NCBI GenBank assembly: GCA_964622375.1
Contig: CAZUQA010000067.1
Span: forward strand, 1-44,197
Reading direction: 5' to 3'
Length of the DNA: 44,197 bases
DNA from: CAZUQA01 sp964622375
GTDB lineage: Bacteria > Bacillota_I > Bacilli_A > Erysipelotrichales > Erysipelotrichaceae
The translations under genes were made by a program, and so were the position numbers. Every line of letters starts with the position of its first letter. Positions within the stretch are counted from its first letter, which is position 1. The notes beneath the pieces were generated by a model. The model ran no database searches, was not told the DNA's origin, and was given only the letters and a program-made list of their open reading frames with translations. This document shows, piece after piece, positions 1 to 7,580 of this stretch.

Positions 1-1
1 A

Positions 2-508
2 ACTGTTGTAGTAGAATTTACTGTATTAAATATGTATGCACTACATGTATATAGGATTTTTGAAGATGTACCAAATTTTTGGATGCATGATAAAACCACC
101 TATGTTGATGAAATACCAAAAAATAGATGTTATGGAATGCACACGACAACAACTGAAGGTGGCATAGCAGTATATTTAACATTTCATATTGAAGAGAGTG
201 AAAAACATTTAAGGTGTGGCTATGGAAAAGCATTATTTGTTTGGGACATAGATAACGAAATGAAAGCTGTGATAATTAAGAATAATCGGGTAAGAGCTGA
301 ATATGAGAGAATAATTGAAGCAATGAAGCATCCAATGTCTACTGAAGAAATTCTTGAGTATTTTAACTCTAACGACTGTGGTTCTTGTTTTCGAATTCTT
401 ATAATTGAAGGCTGGGATGCAGACGGTTATAGAGTTATAAGGGAACCAACTATTAGTGAAGCAAACATGATTAAAACACATTACTATAAATTACCTTATT
501 GTGAATAA
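2..508 (+). CDS. Hypothetical protein, 5' end outside the window
   Basis: The frame is open from the first bases of the window to a TAA stop at 506-508, so the visible part (about 168 codons, or 158 from the ATG at 32) is probably the C-terminal portion of a longer gene. No ribosome binding site precedes the ATG at 32, which favours a start outside the window. The protein is soluble and acidic, with no signal peptide or membrane segment, and has a C-terminal Cys pair in a NDCGSC context near residues 114-119. I recognise no family. Its codons look more A/T-rich than those of the genes to its right, which could reflect later acquisition, but that is only an impression. Confidence 0.6.
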   Translation, partial: TVVVEFTVLNMYALHVYRIFEDVPNFWMHDKTTYVDEIPKNRCYGMHTTTTEGGIAVYLTFHIEESEKHLRCGYGKALFVWDIDNEMKAVIIKNNRVRAEYERIIEAMKHPMSTEEILEYFNSNDCGSCFRILIIEGWDADGYRVIREPTISEANMIKTHYYKLPYCE

Positions 509-574
509 AGTCTTTACATTACCTATTTACCTTACAGAGAAGGGAAGGATGGAGAGGATAAATAAGTCTTATTG

Positions 575-2245
575 TTATGTTGTAATTTCTGCCAGTCTGA
601 GGCTGGCTTTTTGACAGAAATAACGTAAACTCAGGGTCAATAGGCCGGCTGCAATCAACAACAGAGCTACCAACAGATAAGATGAAAGTAAGTTAACGAG
701 CTTTAATGAAACCATAATAAATAAAGCTAGCAGGGCCCAGGTGCCCAGCATAAAGATGACGATATTAATATTCTGTTTAACTGCTTGAGCTTCGTTAGTC
801 CAAGTCAGTTTTGGATGAAGGATGTCAATAAGCAGCGCTAAATAACTCAACAGCATGATTCCCAGCACCGCGGCTAGCAGCATCATGATAAAATCAATGA
901 ATATCAGTTTAAATAGCCACAGTATCGCCAGGTTATAAGCCAAAGCGACAAACAGAGAAAGCATTGAGCCCAGCAGCATCTTGGCTTCCAGTTGCTTAAA
1001 AAGGTCAACCGGGAATTGTTTCATAATGCCAAAGTTGTCACCTTCCCGGGTAAGGGCAGTGATGGCGATGCTGTTTAAAGTGGCATTAAATACCCCGATG
1101 ATAAAACCGCTAAAGACTGCAAATAAAGCAGTGGAGGGTAAAGCTTCAAGAATAAACTTACTTAACTCATCCAGCCCCGGCAGTGACAGTTCACCATTAC
1201 TGAGGCCGACAATCAAAGTAAAGATGAGAAGCAGGGGAATCAATAAAGGTGGTACTAAACAATTAAGAAAGTACATCGGGGTTCGACAAAGTATGATAAA
1301 ATCTTTTTTCCAATAGGCGATGAGGGGATTATGGCTTTTTGTTGCTTGCCGCAGTTTATCGGTGCTGAGTTTTTCCTTTTTGCCGGCTGTATTACTGACA
1401 CGCAATACACCAATGAAATAGAGCTTTTCCGCGGCTAAATAAAAGAGCAAACAAAACACTAAGCTAAAGCCTAAAGCCAGCAGTAAAGCGCTAAAATCCG
1501 CTTTAGTGACGAAACGGCTGAGCCAAGCGATAGTCGGCAGAAATACGCCGATTAGTGCCGATAAAGAGTCGTTACCTTGTCCTAACAAGACCAAAAGGCT
1601 CGCACTATCAGGGCTGGTTACATATTGCATGGTATTCAAATAAAAGAAAACGCCGACTAACAGAATAATTGAAGCAAGGAAATTGAAGCGGTCTTGATTT
1701 TTGAATAAACCGGAAAAAGCCATAATTAAGATGTTAGCCAAAGTGGCAACCAACAGCGGTACCACCGGCAACAACAAAAGAGAAAATACTAAAGCTAGAC
1801 AGAAGAAAAGACCCGGTGAAGCAGCGAGTGTGTAGCCGACAAAGTAAGGCAGGGCAAACAAGCTAATCAGCGCCAGTTCAAAAAGATAAGTTACCATCAT
1901 TTTGGCAGTTATTATTTCATAAGACTTTAATGGCAAGGGTAACAAGCTGGGTATATCTTTGGCAAAGTACAAAACTGCCGGGGTGACAAAGAAAGCCGAT
2001 ATGAGCGTTAAACTGGCAACGGTATTGAAAGCTATAGTAACTGCTAAAGCAGCTTGATCGATAGCGACAGTATCCTGGTAGATTGTAGCACCTAAAAAGC
2101 CCAAAGAAAGCAAACTGGGAAGTAATGATAAAGCGACAATTATCATCAAAGATTTTTGTAACTTACCTGATTTCTTACCACTTTTATTGAAACCGACTAA
2201 AGATTCTTTCAATAGAACTCTGGTCAGCTTGAAGATATTAGCCAT
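575..2245 (-). CDS. ABC transporter permease, multi-spanning
   Basis: Membrane half of an ABC exporter. The 556-residue protein is made almost entirely of hydrophobic segments (a dozen or so), separated by short charged loops, with a longer basic loop around residues 285-310 before a second membrane block. This resembles the large ABC-2-type permeases of Gram-positive bacteria. The start is taken at the ATG at 2245, which overlaps the end of the upstream ATPase gene by 8 bases, with an AGG-containing site just before it; a TTG at 2254 is the alternative. It follows the ATPase without a gap, so the two very likely form one transporter. The substrate cannot be read from the sequence. Confidence 0.85.
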   Translation of the reverse strand: MANIFKLTRVLLKESLVGFNKSGKKSGKLQKSLMIIVALSLLPSLLSLGFLGATIYQDTVAIDQAALAVTIAFNTVASLTLISAFFVTPAVLYFAKDIPSLLPLPLKSYEIITAKMMVTYLFELALISLFALPYFVGYTLAASPGLFFCLALVFSLLLLPVVPLLVATLANILIMAFSGLFKNQDRFNFLASIILLVGVFFYLNTMQYVTSPDSASLLVLLGQGNDSLSALIGVFLPTIAWLSRFVTKADFSALLLALGFSLVFCLLFYLAAEKLYFIGVLRVSNTAGKKEKLSTDKLRQATKSHNPLIAYWKKDFIILCRTPMYFLNCLVPPLLIPLLLIFTLIVGLSNGELSLPGLDELSKFILEALPSTALFAVFSGFIIGVFNATLNSIAITALTREGDNFGIMKQFPVDLFKQLEAKMLLGSMLSLFVALAYNLAILWLFKLIFIDFIMMLLAAVLGIMLLSYLALLIDILHPKLTWTNEAQAVKQNINIVIFMLGTWALLALFIMVSLKLVNLLSSYLLVALLLIAAGLLTLSLRYFCQKASLRLAEITT

Positions 2246-2963
2246 GACTGACAACCTGCAGGAAAATCTCTTCTAAAGATTGGGCGGTAGAATATTGTTT
2301 CTGCAGTTGGTTTAAACTACCGTAGAACAATAGGCTGCCATGGTCAATGATAGCGACTTTATCACAGAGTTTCTCGGCAACATCCAAAACATGAGTGGAA
2401 AAAAGTACGGTTTTATCAGCTTGGCTATGCTCTTTCATCATTTGTTTTAAAGTAAAGGAGGATTGGGGGTCCAATCCGGTTAAGGGTTCATCCAAAATCC
2501 AAATGTTGGGGTCATGAATAAGAGCGCCGATGATCACGATTTTTTGGCGCATGCCATGGGAATAGGAAATAATTTTGTCATTTAAAGCAGTGTCCATGCT
2601 AAATTGTTGGCTCAGCTTTTGGATGCGTTGTAAACGTAGTTCGCTGTCGACCTGGTAAATATCAGCCAGAAAATTAAGGTATTCAATACCTTTCAAACGC
2701 AAAAACACATCGGGATTGTCTGGGACAAAACCAAATTCTCTTTTGGCGGCTAAGGGTTCTTTTTGAATGTCATGGCCGTTGATTTCAATGCTGCCGCAGT
2801 CCGGATTGATGATGCCACAGATCATTTTAAGGGTGGTGGTTTTACCGGCGCCATTGGCTCCTATGAAACCGATGATTTCACCGTTTTTGAAAGTAATGCT
2901 CAAATCGTCAACAGCTTTTACTTTTTTATCATAAGTCTTCGAAACATTTTTTATTTCAATCAT
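2238..2963 (-). CDS. ABC transporter ATP-binding protein
   Basis: Nucleotide-binding subunit of the exporter whose permease is encoded next. All catalytic motifs are present in the 241-residue protein: Walker A GANGAGKT (35-42), ABC signature SYSHGMRQK (133-141), Walker B IWILDEP (154-160) and the switch histidine in FSTHVLD (His191). The start is set at the ATG at 2963, because the family begins MIEIKNVSK; an in-frame extension upstream would lie inside trpS. One base separates the trpS stop from this start, with GGAG 11 bases ahead, so the gene is translationally close to trpS and probably shares its mRNA and T-box control. Similar ATPases serve exporters for peptides, drugs or lipids. Confidence 0.92.
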   Translation of the reverse strand: MIEIKNVSKTYDKKVKAVDDLSITFKNGEIIGFIGANGAGKTTTLKMICGIINPDCGSIEINGHDIQKEPLAAKREFGFVPDNPDVFLRLKGIEYLNFLADIYQVDSELRLQRIQKLSQQFSMDTALNDKIISYSHGMRQKIVIIGALIHDPNIWILDEPLTGLDPQSSFTLKQMMKEHSQADKTVLFSTHVLDVAEKLCDKVAIIDHGSLLFYGSLNQLQKQYSTAQSLEEIFLQVVSHG

Positions 2964-2964
2964 C

Positions 2965-3963
2965 TTAGAAGATCTCCAGTCCGATTTTTCTTTGAACTTC
3001 GGCCAGTTTCGCTTCGGCGATGGCTGAAGCTTTTTTAGCACCAGCCGCAAATGTTTGATGCAAAGTGCCGGAGGCAATAATCTCTTGATACTTCGCTTGG
3101 ATATCAGCTAAAGTAACACAAACCCGGTCAGCCACTGCAGCTTTGAAGTTACCGTAATTGTAATCTTGGTAGGCTGCTACGGTTTCTTCGATGCTTTGAC
3201 CATTAAGGCTGGCGAGGATTGTTAAAAGGTTGGAAATGCCGGCTTGGTTTTTAGGGTCATAGTTTATCTTGGCGTAGTTGTCGGTTACAGCTGCCATGAT
3301 CTTCTTGCGGGCAACAGTCAAATCATCCAACAGATAGATACAACCTTTATCGCCGTCAATGTCGGATTTGCTCATCTTTTTAGTTGGGTCACTCAGTGAC
3401 ATAATCCGAGCGCCGACTTTGGGATTGAGGCACTCCGGGACAAAGAAGGTAGGGCCGTATTTATTGTTGAAACGATTGGCGATATCTCGGGTGATTTCCA
3501 CGTGCTGTTTTTGGTCTTCACCGACCGGTACATAATCAGCATCATACAACAAGATGTCAGCTGCCATTAGACATGGATAAGAAAAGAAACCCACCGAGAG
3601 GTTTTGCTCGGAATTCTTGGTGTTTTTGACTTTATCTTTGTATTGAGTCATCCGTTGTAACTCGCCCATGTAACTGTAACAGCTCAAGATGAAAGCTAAT
3701 TGGCTGTGCGCTTTGACATCACTCTGCAGAAAAACAGTGGCTTTCTTAGGGTCTAAGCCACAAGCCAAATAAACCGCAGCACAGTCATAAAGATTTTTTT
3801 GCAGTTCGATCGGATTTTGATAGACCGTGATACAGTGCAAATTAGCGATGAAAATAAACATCTGATATTCATCCTGATATTTGACAAATTCCCTTAAAGC
3901 TCCGATGTAATTACCCAGAGTTAATTGCCCGCTGGACTTAATGCCGCTTAACATTGTTTTCAT
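2965..3963 (-). CDS. trpS: Tryptophanyl-tRNA synthetase
   Basis: Class I aminoacyl-tRNA synthetase that charges tRNA-Trp with tryptophan using ATP, in the cytoplasm. The 332-residue protein has the expected bacterial length. It carries the HIGH-type motif in the TrpRS form TLGNYIGA (15-22), the GEDQKQHVEITRD block (148-160) that shapes the active site, and KMSKS at 196-200. The ATG at 3963 has an AGGAGG site 6-7 bases upstream. The gene is preceded by a T-box leader with a UGG specifier candidate, which fits tryptophan control. The ABC transporter pair follows immediately on the same strand. Confidence 0.97.
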   Translation of the reverse strand: MKTMLSGIKSSGQLTLGNYIGALREFVKYQDEYQMFIFIANLHCITVYQNPIELQKNLYDCAAVYLACGLDPKKATVFLQSDVKAHSQLAFILSCYSYMGELQRMTQYKDKVKNTKNSEQNLSVGFFSYPCLMAADILLYDADYVPVGEDQKQHVEITRDIANRFNNKYGPTFFVPECLNPKVGARIMSLSDPTKKMSKSDIDGDKGCIYLLDDLTVARKKIMAAVTDNYAKINYDPKNQAGISNLLTILASLNGQSIEETVAAYQDYNYGNFKAAVADRVCVTLADIQAKYQEIIASGTLHQTFAAGAKKASAIAEAKLAEVQRKIGLEIF

Positions 3964-4198
3964 AGTTTACCTCCTGAAAATAAAAAACGTCCCAAATAGG
4001 GACGTTATAGATTAAACGTGGTACCACCCAACTTACTAACTAGTAGTCACTTGTAGTTGTAACGGTGCTACCGTCAGGTAACTGGTGCTACCTAAGACTC
4101 CGAAAGCCCAATTCACTGCAGTTTTTTGCCTTGTTTTCAGCGACCACAAGATTTCTGTTTTCCTAAACTTCAGCTACTAAATTTTCATCAAAGTCTCT
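3964..4198 (-). promoter_or_regulatory. T-box leader of trpS
   Basis: Transcribed leader on the minus strand. It carries the T-box core UGGUACCACG (4017-4026), which pairs with the acceptor end of uncharged tRNA. The start of the leader (AGACU) can pair with AGUCU further down to close stem I. A UGG followed by a purine at 4110-4108 lies just before that closing strand and is the best candidate for a tryptophan specifier. A terminator hairpin (3986-4006) ends the leader. Expected behaviour: read-through when tRNA-Trp is uncharged. The T-box core and terminator are seen directly; the specifier assignment is inferred. Confidence 0.9.
3980..4006 (-). terminator. Leader terminator of the trpS T-box
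   Basis: Perfect 8-bp stem AACGTCCC/GGGACGTT (3999-4006 with 3986-3993), 5-base loop, followed on the minus strand by a run of T. The T-box sequence lies directly upstream and can form the competing antiterminator. Confidence 0.88.
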
Positions 4199-4204
4199 GT
4201 AAAT

Positions 4205-4232
4205 ATTATACTTGGTTTACTGTCTTAGTCAA
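4205..4232 (-). promoter_or_regulatory. Promoter of the trpS leader
   Basis: On the minus strand TTGACT (4232-4227), 16 bases, then TATAAT (4210-4205), close to the sigma-A consensus. The -35 box touches the stop codon of the upstream permease gene. Transcription would start near 4198, at the beginning of the T-box leader. Confidence 0.75.
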
Positions 4233-5666
4233 TCATTCATCCTTTTTGCCGCTTTGCTTAGGCCGCAAGATGATGCCGGCAACGATGCCAACCAATGAGA
4301 TAACTAAATAAGGCCAGAATAGTTTTTTCGTATACGCTCCATAAATAACTATAAAGGTACCGACTAAAGCTAAAATCGGATAAACGTACTTTTCCAGGAA
4401 TGTGCCATCCGGGTTTCCGCCTTTTTTCACTAATACGGCGAAATAGAGAGTAGCCATAAAGAAACACATCAGTATTATCGGTAGAACATCAACTTCTAAA
4501 CCGTTGGCGAATTTCCAACCCCATTCCATAATTTGGGCATCAACGGAAGCAAAGTGCAGGAACAACCAAACACAAGGAATAACAAAGGCTAAGATAGCAC
4601 TGGCAATCGGCGTATCGGATTTTTTATCAATTTTGGCTAAAGTCTTGCTCATGAAGATTTCATTTCTTAAGGCAAGAGCATAGGGTAAACGAATGTAACC
4701 TAAAATCAAGCCGTTAACTGTACCGGTAATCGAAACTACGACAAAGGCGTTGACCAACTTCATTCCGATATTGCCAAATACCGTAGAAGCCAGAACCATG
4801 GAGGGTTCAACGCCATCCAATATTGCTTGCGGGCCGACAAACGACACCAGACCGAAGTAGAAAGCCAGATATACCACTGTAACCAGCAGGGGGGCAAATA
4901 CCAAGGCGAAAGTCAAATTCTTTTTAGAATCCTTGATTTCGTGGGCTACTGAAGGGGCAACCATCCAACCGTCATAAGAGAAGGCGATAAAACCTAAAGC
5001 AGCTAATAAACCGGCCGAGCTTCCCGGGAAATTGCCGGCTGAAGCAATGGCGGCTGCCGGTTGACCTAAGAAAAGTCCGGCTAAAGCTAAAACGATGATG
5101 GCAGTAAGTTTAGCTACCAAGGAAAATGATTGATAGAAACCGGCCCATTTAGTTTTAAAAGTGTTTAAGATATAAAATCCCAACATAAAAGCAAAAGTGC
5201 AAAGCCAGAGCCAGGGTGACCAGGTTTTAATGTTAGTGACATAAGCTCCGGGATCAGTTAATAGATTAGGTAAACCGAAAAGTCCAAAAGTGTAAGAAGC
5301 CGCTACCCAAGAAATAACGGCAACCAAAGCCGGTAAATAAAAGACAATTTGAAACCAGCCGGCAATGTAACCCAAGGTTTTCCCCCAGGCTGCTTCACAA
5401 TAACTGATGACACCACCGACACTGTCATCCTTAATAGCGTACTGCGAAATTGTCAAACCACCAAAAACAATACCAAAAGCGACAATAAAATAACCGGCAG
5501 CGCCATACCAAATGTTGCCTTCTACCGCTCTGATTACTTTCGGTGTTTGAAAAAAGACACCGGAACCAATGACGATACCGGCAATCATGGCGATAGTCGT
5601 CAAAAGTCCGAATTTCTTTTTCGGTAATTCTGTGTTGTTAGGCAATTCAGCCTTGTTTTGACTCAT
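4233..5666 (-). CDS. APC-family amino-acid permease
   Basis: Integral membrane transporter of the amino acid-polyamine-organocation superfamily, moving an amino acid or related compound across the cytoplasmic membrane. The 477-residue protein shows about 12 hydrophobic segments and the family's unwound TM1 motif, IAGIVIGSGVFF (about 28-39). The TM6-like segment LGFIAFSYDGW (about 225-235) is also typical. The ATG at 5666 follows an AAAGGAGA site. It lies upstream of trpS on the same strand with no obvious terminator between them, so some read-through into the trpS leader is possible. Its substrate is unknown; the neighbourhood hints at an aromatic amino acid, but only weakly. Confidence 0.88.
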   Translation of the reverse strand: MSQNKAELPNNTELPKKKFGLLTTIAMIAGIVIGSGVFFQTPKVIRAVEGNIWYGAAGYFIVAFGIVFGGLTISQYAIKDDSVGGVISYCEAAWGKTLGYIAGWFQIVFYLPALVAVISWVAASYTFGLFGLPNLLTDPGAYVTNIKTWSPWLWLCTFAFMLGFYILNTFKTKWAGFYQSFSLVAKLTAIIVLALAGLFLGQPAAAIASAGNFPGSSAGLLAALGFIAFSYDGWMVAPSVAHEIKDSKKNLTFALVFAPLLVTVVYLAFYFGLVSFVGPQAILDGVEPSMVLASTVFGNIGMKLVNAFVVVSITGTVNGLILGYIRLPYALALRNEIFMSKTLAKIDKKSDTPIASAILAFVIPCVWLFLHFASVDAQIMEWGWKFANGLEVDVLPIILMCFFMATLYFAVLVKKGGNPDGTFLEKYVYPILALVGTFIVIYGAYTKKLFWPYLVISLVGIVAGIILRPKQSGKKDE

Positions 5667-5696
5667 ATATCTATCTCCTTTAAATATATAGCCTTC

Positions 5697-5725
5697 ATTC
5701 TACAGGCTAAAACACTAATATGCAA
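5697..5725 (-). promoter_or_regulatory. Probable promoter of the permease gene
   Basis: Minus strand TTGCAT (5725-5720), 17 bases, TAGAAT (5702-5697), about 30 bases ahead of the permease start. Confidence 0.5.
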
Positions 5726-5831
5726 CAAGTATTGTGTTTATTTTCATAAATAATGAAAAATTTTCATTTTGTACTGAACGAAACTGAAAATAATGCTTGG
5801 TTTGGATAAACTAGACAAATTATTACGAATA

Positions 5832-5894
5832 CCACAAAATCCCATAAATCGTCCACAAAATCACATGGCCATACCGCCAAATCACATGGCTTAG
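5832..5894 (+). repeat. Three tandem imperfect 21-bp repeats upstream of spx
   Basis: Units 5832-5852, 5853-5873 and 5874-5894 share a pattern starting CCACAAAATC or CCGCCAAATC; units 2 and 3 also share AAATCACATGGC. There are no spacer bases. The period equals two turns of DNA. The third unit covers the place where a -35 box would lie for the TATAAT at 5910, so the array could be a binding site for a regulator of spx-mnmA. Confidence 0.75.
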
Positions 5895-5906
5895 GGGACG
5901 GAGATT

Positions 5907-5915
5907 TGTTATAAT
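5907..5915 (+). promoter_or_regulatory. Extended -10 promoter of spx-mnmA
   Basis: TG-n-TATAAT (TG at 5907-5908, TATAAT at 5910-5915), with no good -35 box in the repeat just upstream. Transcription from about 5922 would put the AGGAG ribosome binding site (5921-5925) at the very 5' end of the mRNA. Confidence 0.65.
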
Positions 5916-5932
5916 GCAATAGGAGATTTGAT

Positions 5933-6364
5933 ATGGTAATAATATATACTTCAGCCGGTTGTGTATCTTGTCGCAAGGCGAAACAATGGCTCAAACAGAA
6001 CGACATAAAATTTCTGGAGAAGAACATATTCAGCTTACTTTTAGATAAAAAAGAAATCGCGTACTTAGCTTCACGCTGTGAAAACGGTTTCGAAGATATC
6101 ATCTCTAAACGCTCAAAAGTATTGATGGAATCCGATATTGATTTAGATGCCTTGTCATTTAATGAGTTGGTTGCATTTATCCAAAAACATCCATCAGTGC
6201 TTCGCCGACCTATTTTGATCGATGTCGACAGCATGTTAGTAGGCTATGACGACGATGAGATATCAACCTTTTTACCCGCTTATATGCGACACAAACAGGT
6301 GCACGAAGACTGTAAACCGAATTGTTCAAATTTCGAGTTTTGCGGAAAGATGAGAGAAAGCTAG
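5933..6364 (+). CDS. spx: Spx-like redox regulator (ArsC family) with Cys-rich tail
   Basis: Spx proteins bind the C-terminal domain of RNA polymerase alpha and redirect transcription during thiol stress. This 143-residue protein matches Spx over its length: redox switch C10-V-S-C13, the segment GFEDIISKRSK that corresponds to the alpha-binding surface, and the RRPILID and VGYDDDEISTFLP blocks. Bacillus Spx has about 131 residues; here the tail carries His124, Cys127, Cys131 and Cys137, which is unusual. AGGAG lies 7 bases before the ATG. mnmA follows after 6 bases. ArsC-type arsenate reductase is less likely, because the Spx-specific blocks are kept. Confidence 0.88.
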   Translation: MVIIYTSAGCVSCRKAKQWLKQNDIKFLEKNIFSLLLDKKEIAYLASRCENGFEDIISKRSKVLMESDIDLDALSFNELVAFIQKHPSVLRRPILIDVDSMLVGYDDDEISTFLPAYMRHKQVHEDCKPNCSNFEFCGKMRES

Positions 6365-6370
6365 AATATT

Positions 6371-7510
6371 ATGTCAAAACGCATATTGTTGGGACTTTCG
6401 GGGGGAGTTGACTCAGCAGTGGCTGCTTATTTACTAAAACAGCAAGCTTACGATGTTACTTGCTGTTTTATGCGTAATTGGGACAGTTTGACCAACAACG
6501 ATATTTTAGGAAACCCGGATATAGCAGCGGCGATTTGTCCCCAAGAACAGGATTATAACGATGCAGTAAAGGTGGCTGAGATCCTCGGTTTGCCTTTATT
6601 GCGTGTTGATTTTATTAAAGAATATTGGGAAGAAGTCTTTAGCTATTTTTTAGCGGAATACCAGAAGGGACGCACCCCTAATCCTGATATCATGTGTAAT
6701 AAATATATTAAGTTCGCCCATTTTTTAGATTATGCTGAGCAACTTGGTTTTGCCATGATAGCTACCGGCCACTACGCCAAAACCGCACAAAAAGGGAAAC
6801 AACATTTCCTGTTGAAAGCCTATGACGGCAATAAAGATCAAAGCTATTTCCTCGCTCAGATTAGCCCCAAGGCACTAAGCCGAACTTTATTTCCTTTGGG
6901 GGAAATGCCAAAAGAGGAAGTACGCAAAATTGCCTTAAAACTGAAGTTGCCGATAGCAAATAAACGTGATTCTACCGGTATCTGCTTTATCGGAGAGCGG
7001 CATTTTCGCGATTTTCTGCACAACTATATCCCGGCTCAGGTTGGGGAAATTTACGATCTTGATTATCAAGAAGCCGTTGGTCAGCACAGTGGAGCTCTGT
7101 ACTATACCATTGGTCAACGCAAAGGCTTAAGCCTGGGCGGCAGGCGCGGTCCGTATTTTGTAGTTGGCAAGAATGTGGCGAAGAATATTGTCTATGTCTC
7201 CGGCAAAGGAGCGGATTATTGGTTAACTTCGGATAGTTGTCGCATCAGTGACTGTAATTTCTTTAATGAAGTTACCGCCAGTGAAATCACGGCTGTCAAA
7301 TTTCGTTATCGGCAAAAAGACACAGCGGTACAAGCAAAAATCACCGGTTGCGAAGTTGTACTACAGTATCAAGGAACCAAAGCTGTGACCTTGGGCCAGC
7401 AAGCAGTATTCTATAACGGCGATTACTGTTTAGGCGGGGGAACGATAGCTGCAGTCTACAAAGACGGTAAAAGCCTTGATGAATTAATTAAAGAGAGAGT
7501 GGGCTTTTAA
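6371..7510 (+). CDS. mnmA: tRNA-specific 2-thiouridylase
   Basis: Adds sulfur to position 2 of the wobble uridine (U34) of tRNAs for Lys, Glu and Gln, using ATP to adenylate the base and a persulfide from a cysteine desulfurase. The 379-residue protein has the PP-loop motif SGGVDS (10-15), the catalytic Cys109 in NPDIMCNKYIKF, and the second Cys205 in DSTGICFIGER. The pair matches the two cysteines known in E. coli MnmA. Length is normal for the family. It begins 6 bases after spx and is probably co-transcribed with it, linking a thiol-stress regulator to a sulfur-transfer enzyme. Confidence 0.96.
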   Translation: MSKRILLGLSGGVDSAVAAYLLKQQAYDVTCCFMRNWDSLTNNDILGNPDIAAAICPQEQDYNDAVKVAEILGLPLLRVDFIKEYWEEVFSYFLAEYQKGRTPNPDIMCNKYIKFAHFLDYAEQLGFAMIATGHYAKTAQKGKQHFLLKAYDGNKDQSYFLAQISPKALSRTLFPLGEMPKEEVRKIALKLKLPIANKRDSTGICFIGERHFRDFLHNYIPAQVGEIYDLDYQEAVGQHSGALYYTIGQRKGLSLGGRRGPYFVVGKNVAKNIVYVSGKGADYWLTSDSCRISDCNFFNEVTASEITAVKFRYRQKDTAVQAKITGCEVVLQYQGTKAVTLGQQAVFYNGDYCLGGGTIAAVYKDGKSLDELIKERVGF

Positions 7511-7580
7511 CAAGTTTTTATACTATTGAAGTGGGTTTTTCGTTATAATTTTTAGTAAATAAAACTTAAAGAGGAAAGTT

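Noticed and set aside
561..573. Palindrome AATAAGTCTTATT after the ABC permease gene
   Set aside because: Too short and A/T-rich to be a reliable terminator or operator.
5764..6234. Long open frame on the minus strand across the spx gene
   Set aside because: It is the shadow of a well-supported spx gene on the other strand and has no family resemblance.
7526..7549. Promoter TTGAAG/TATAAT before the ribokinase gene
   Set aside because: The spacing is only 12 bases; the TATAAT (7544-7549) may still be a -10 box, but I see no fitting -35 or TG extension.
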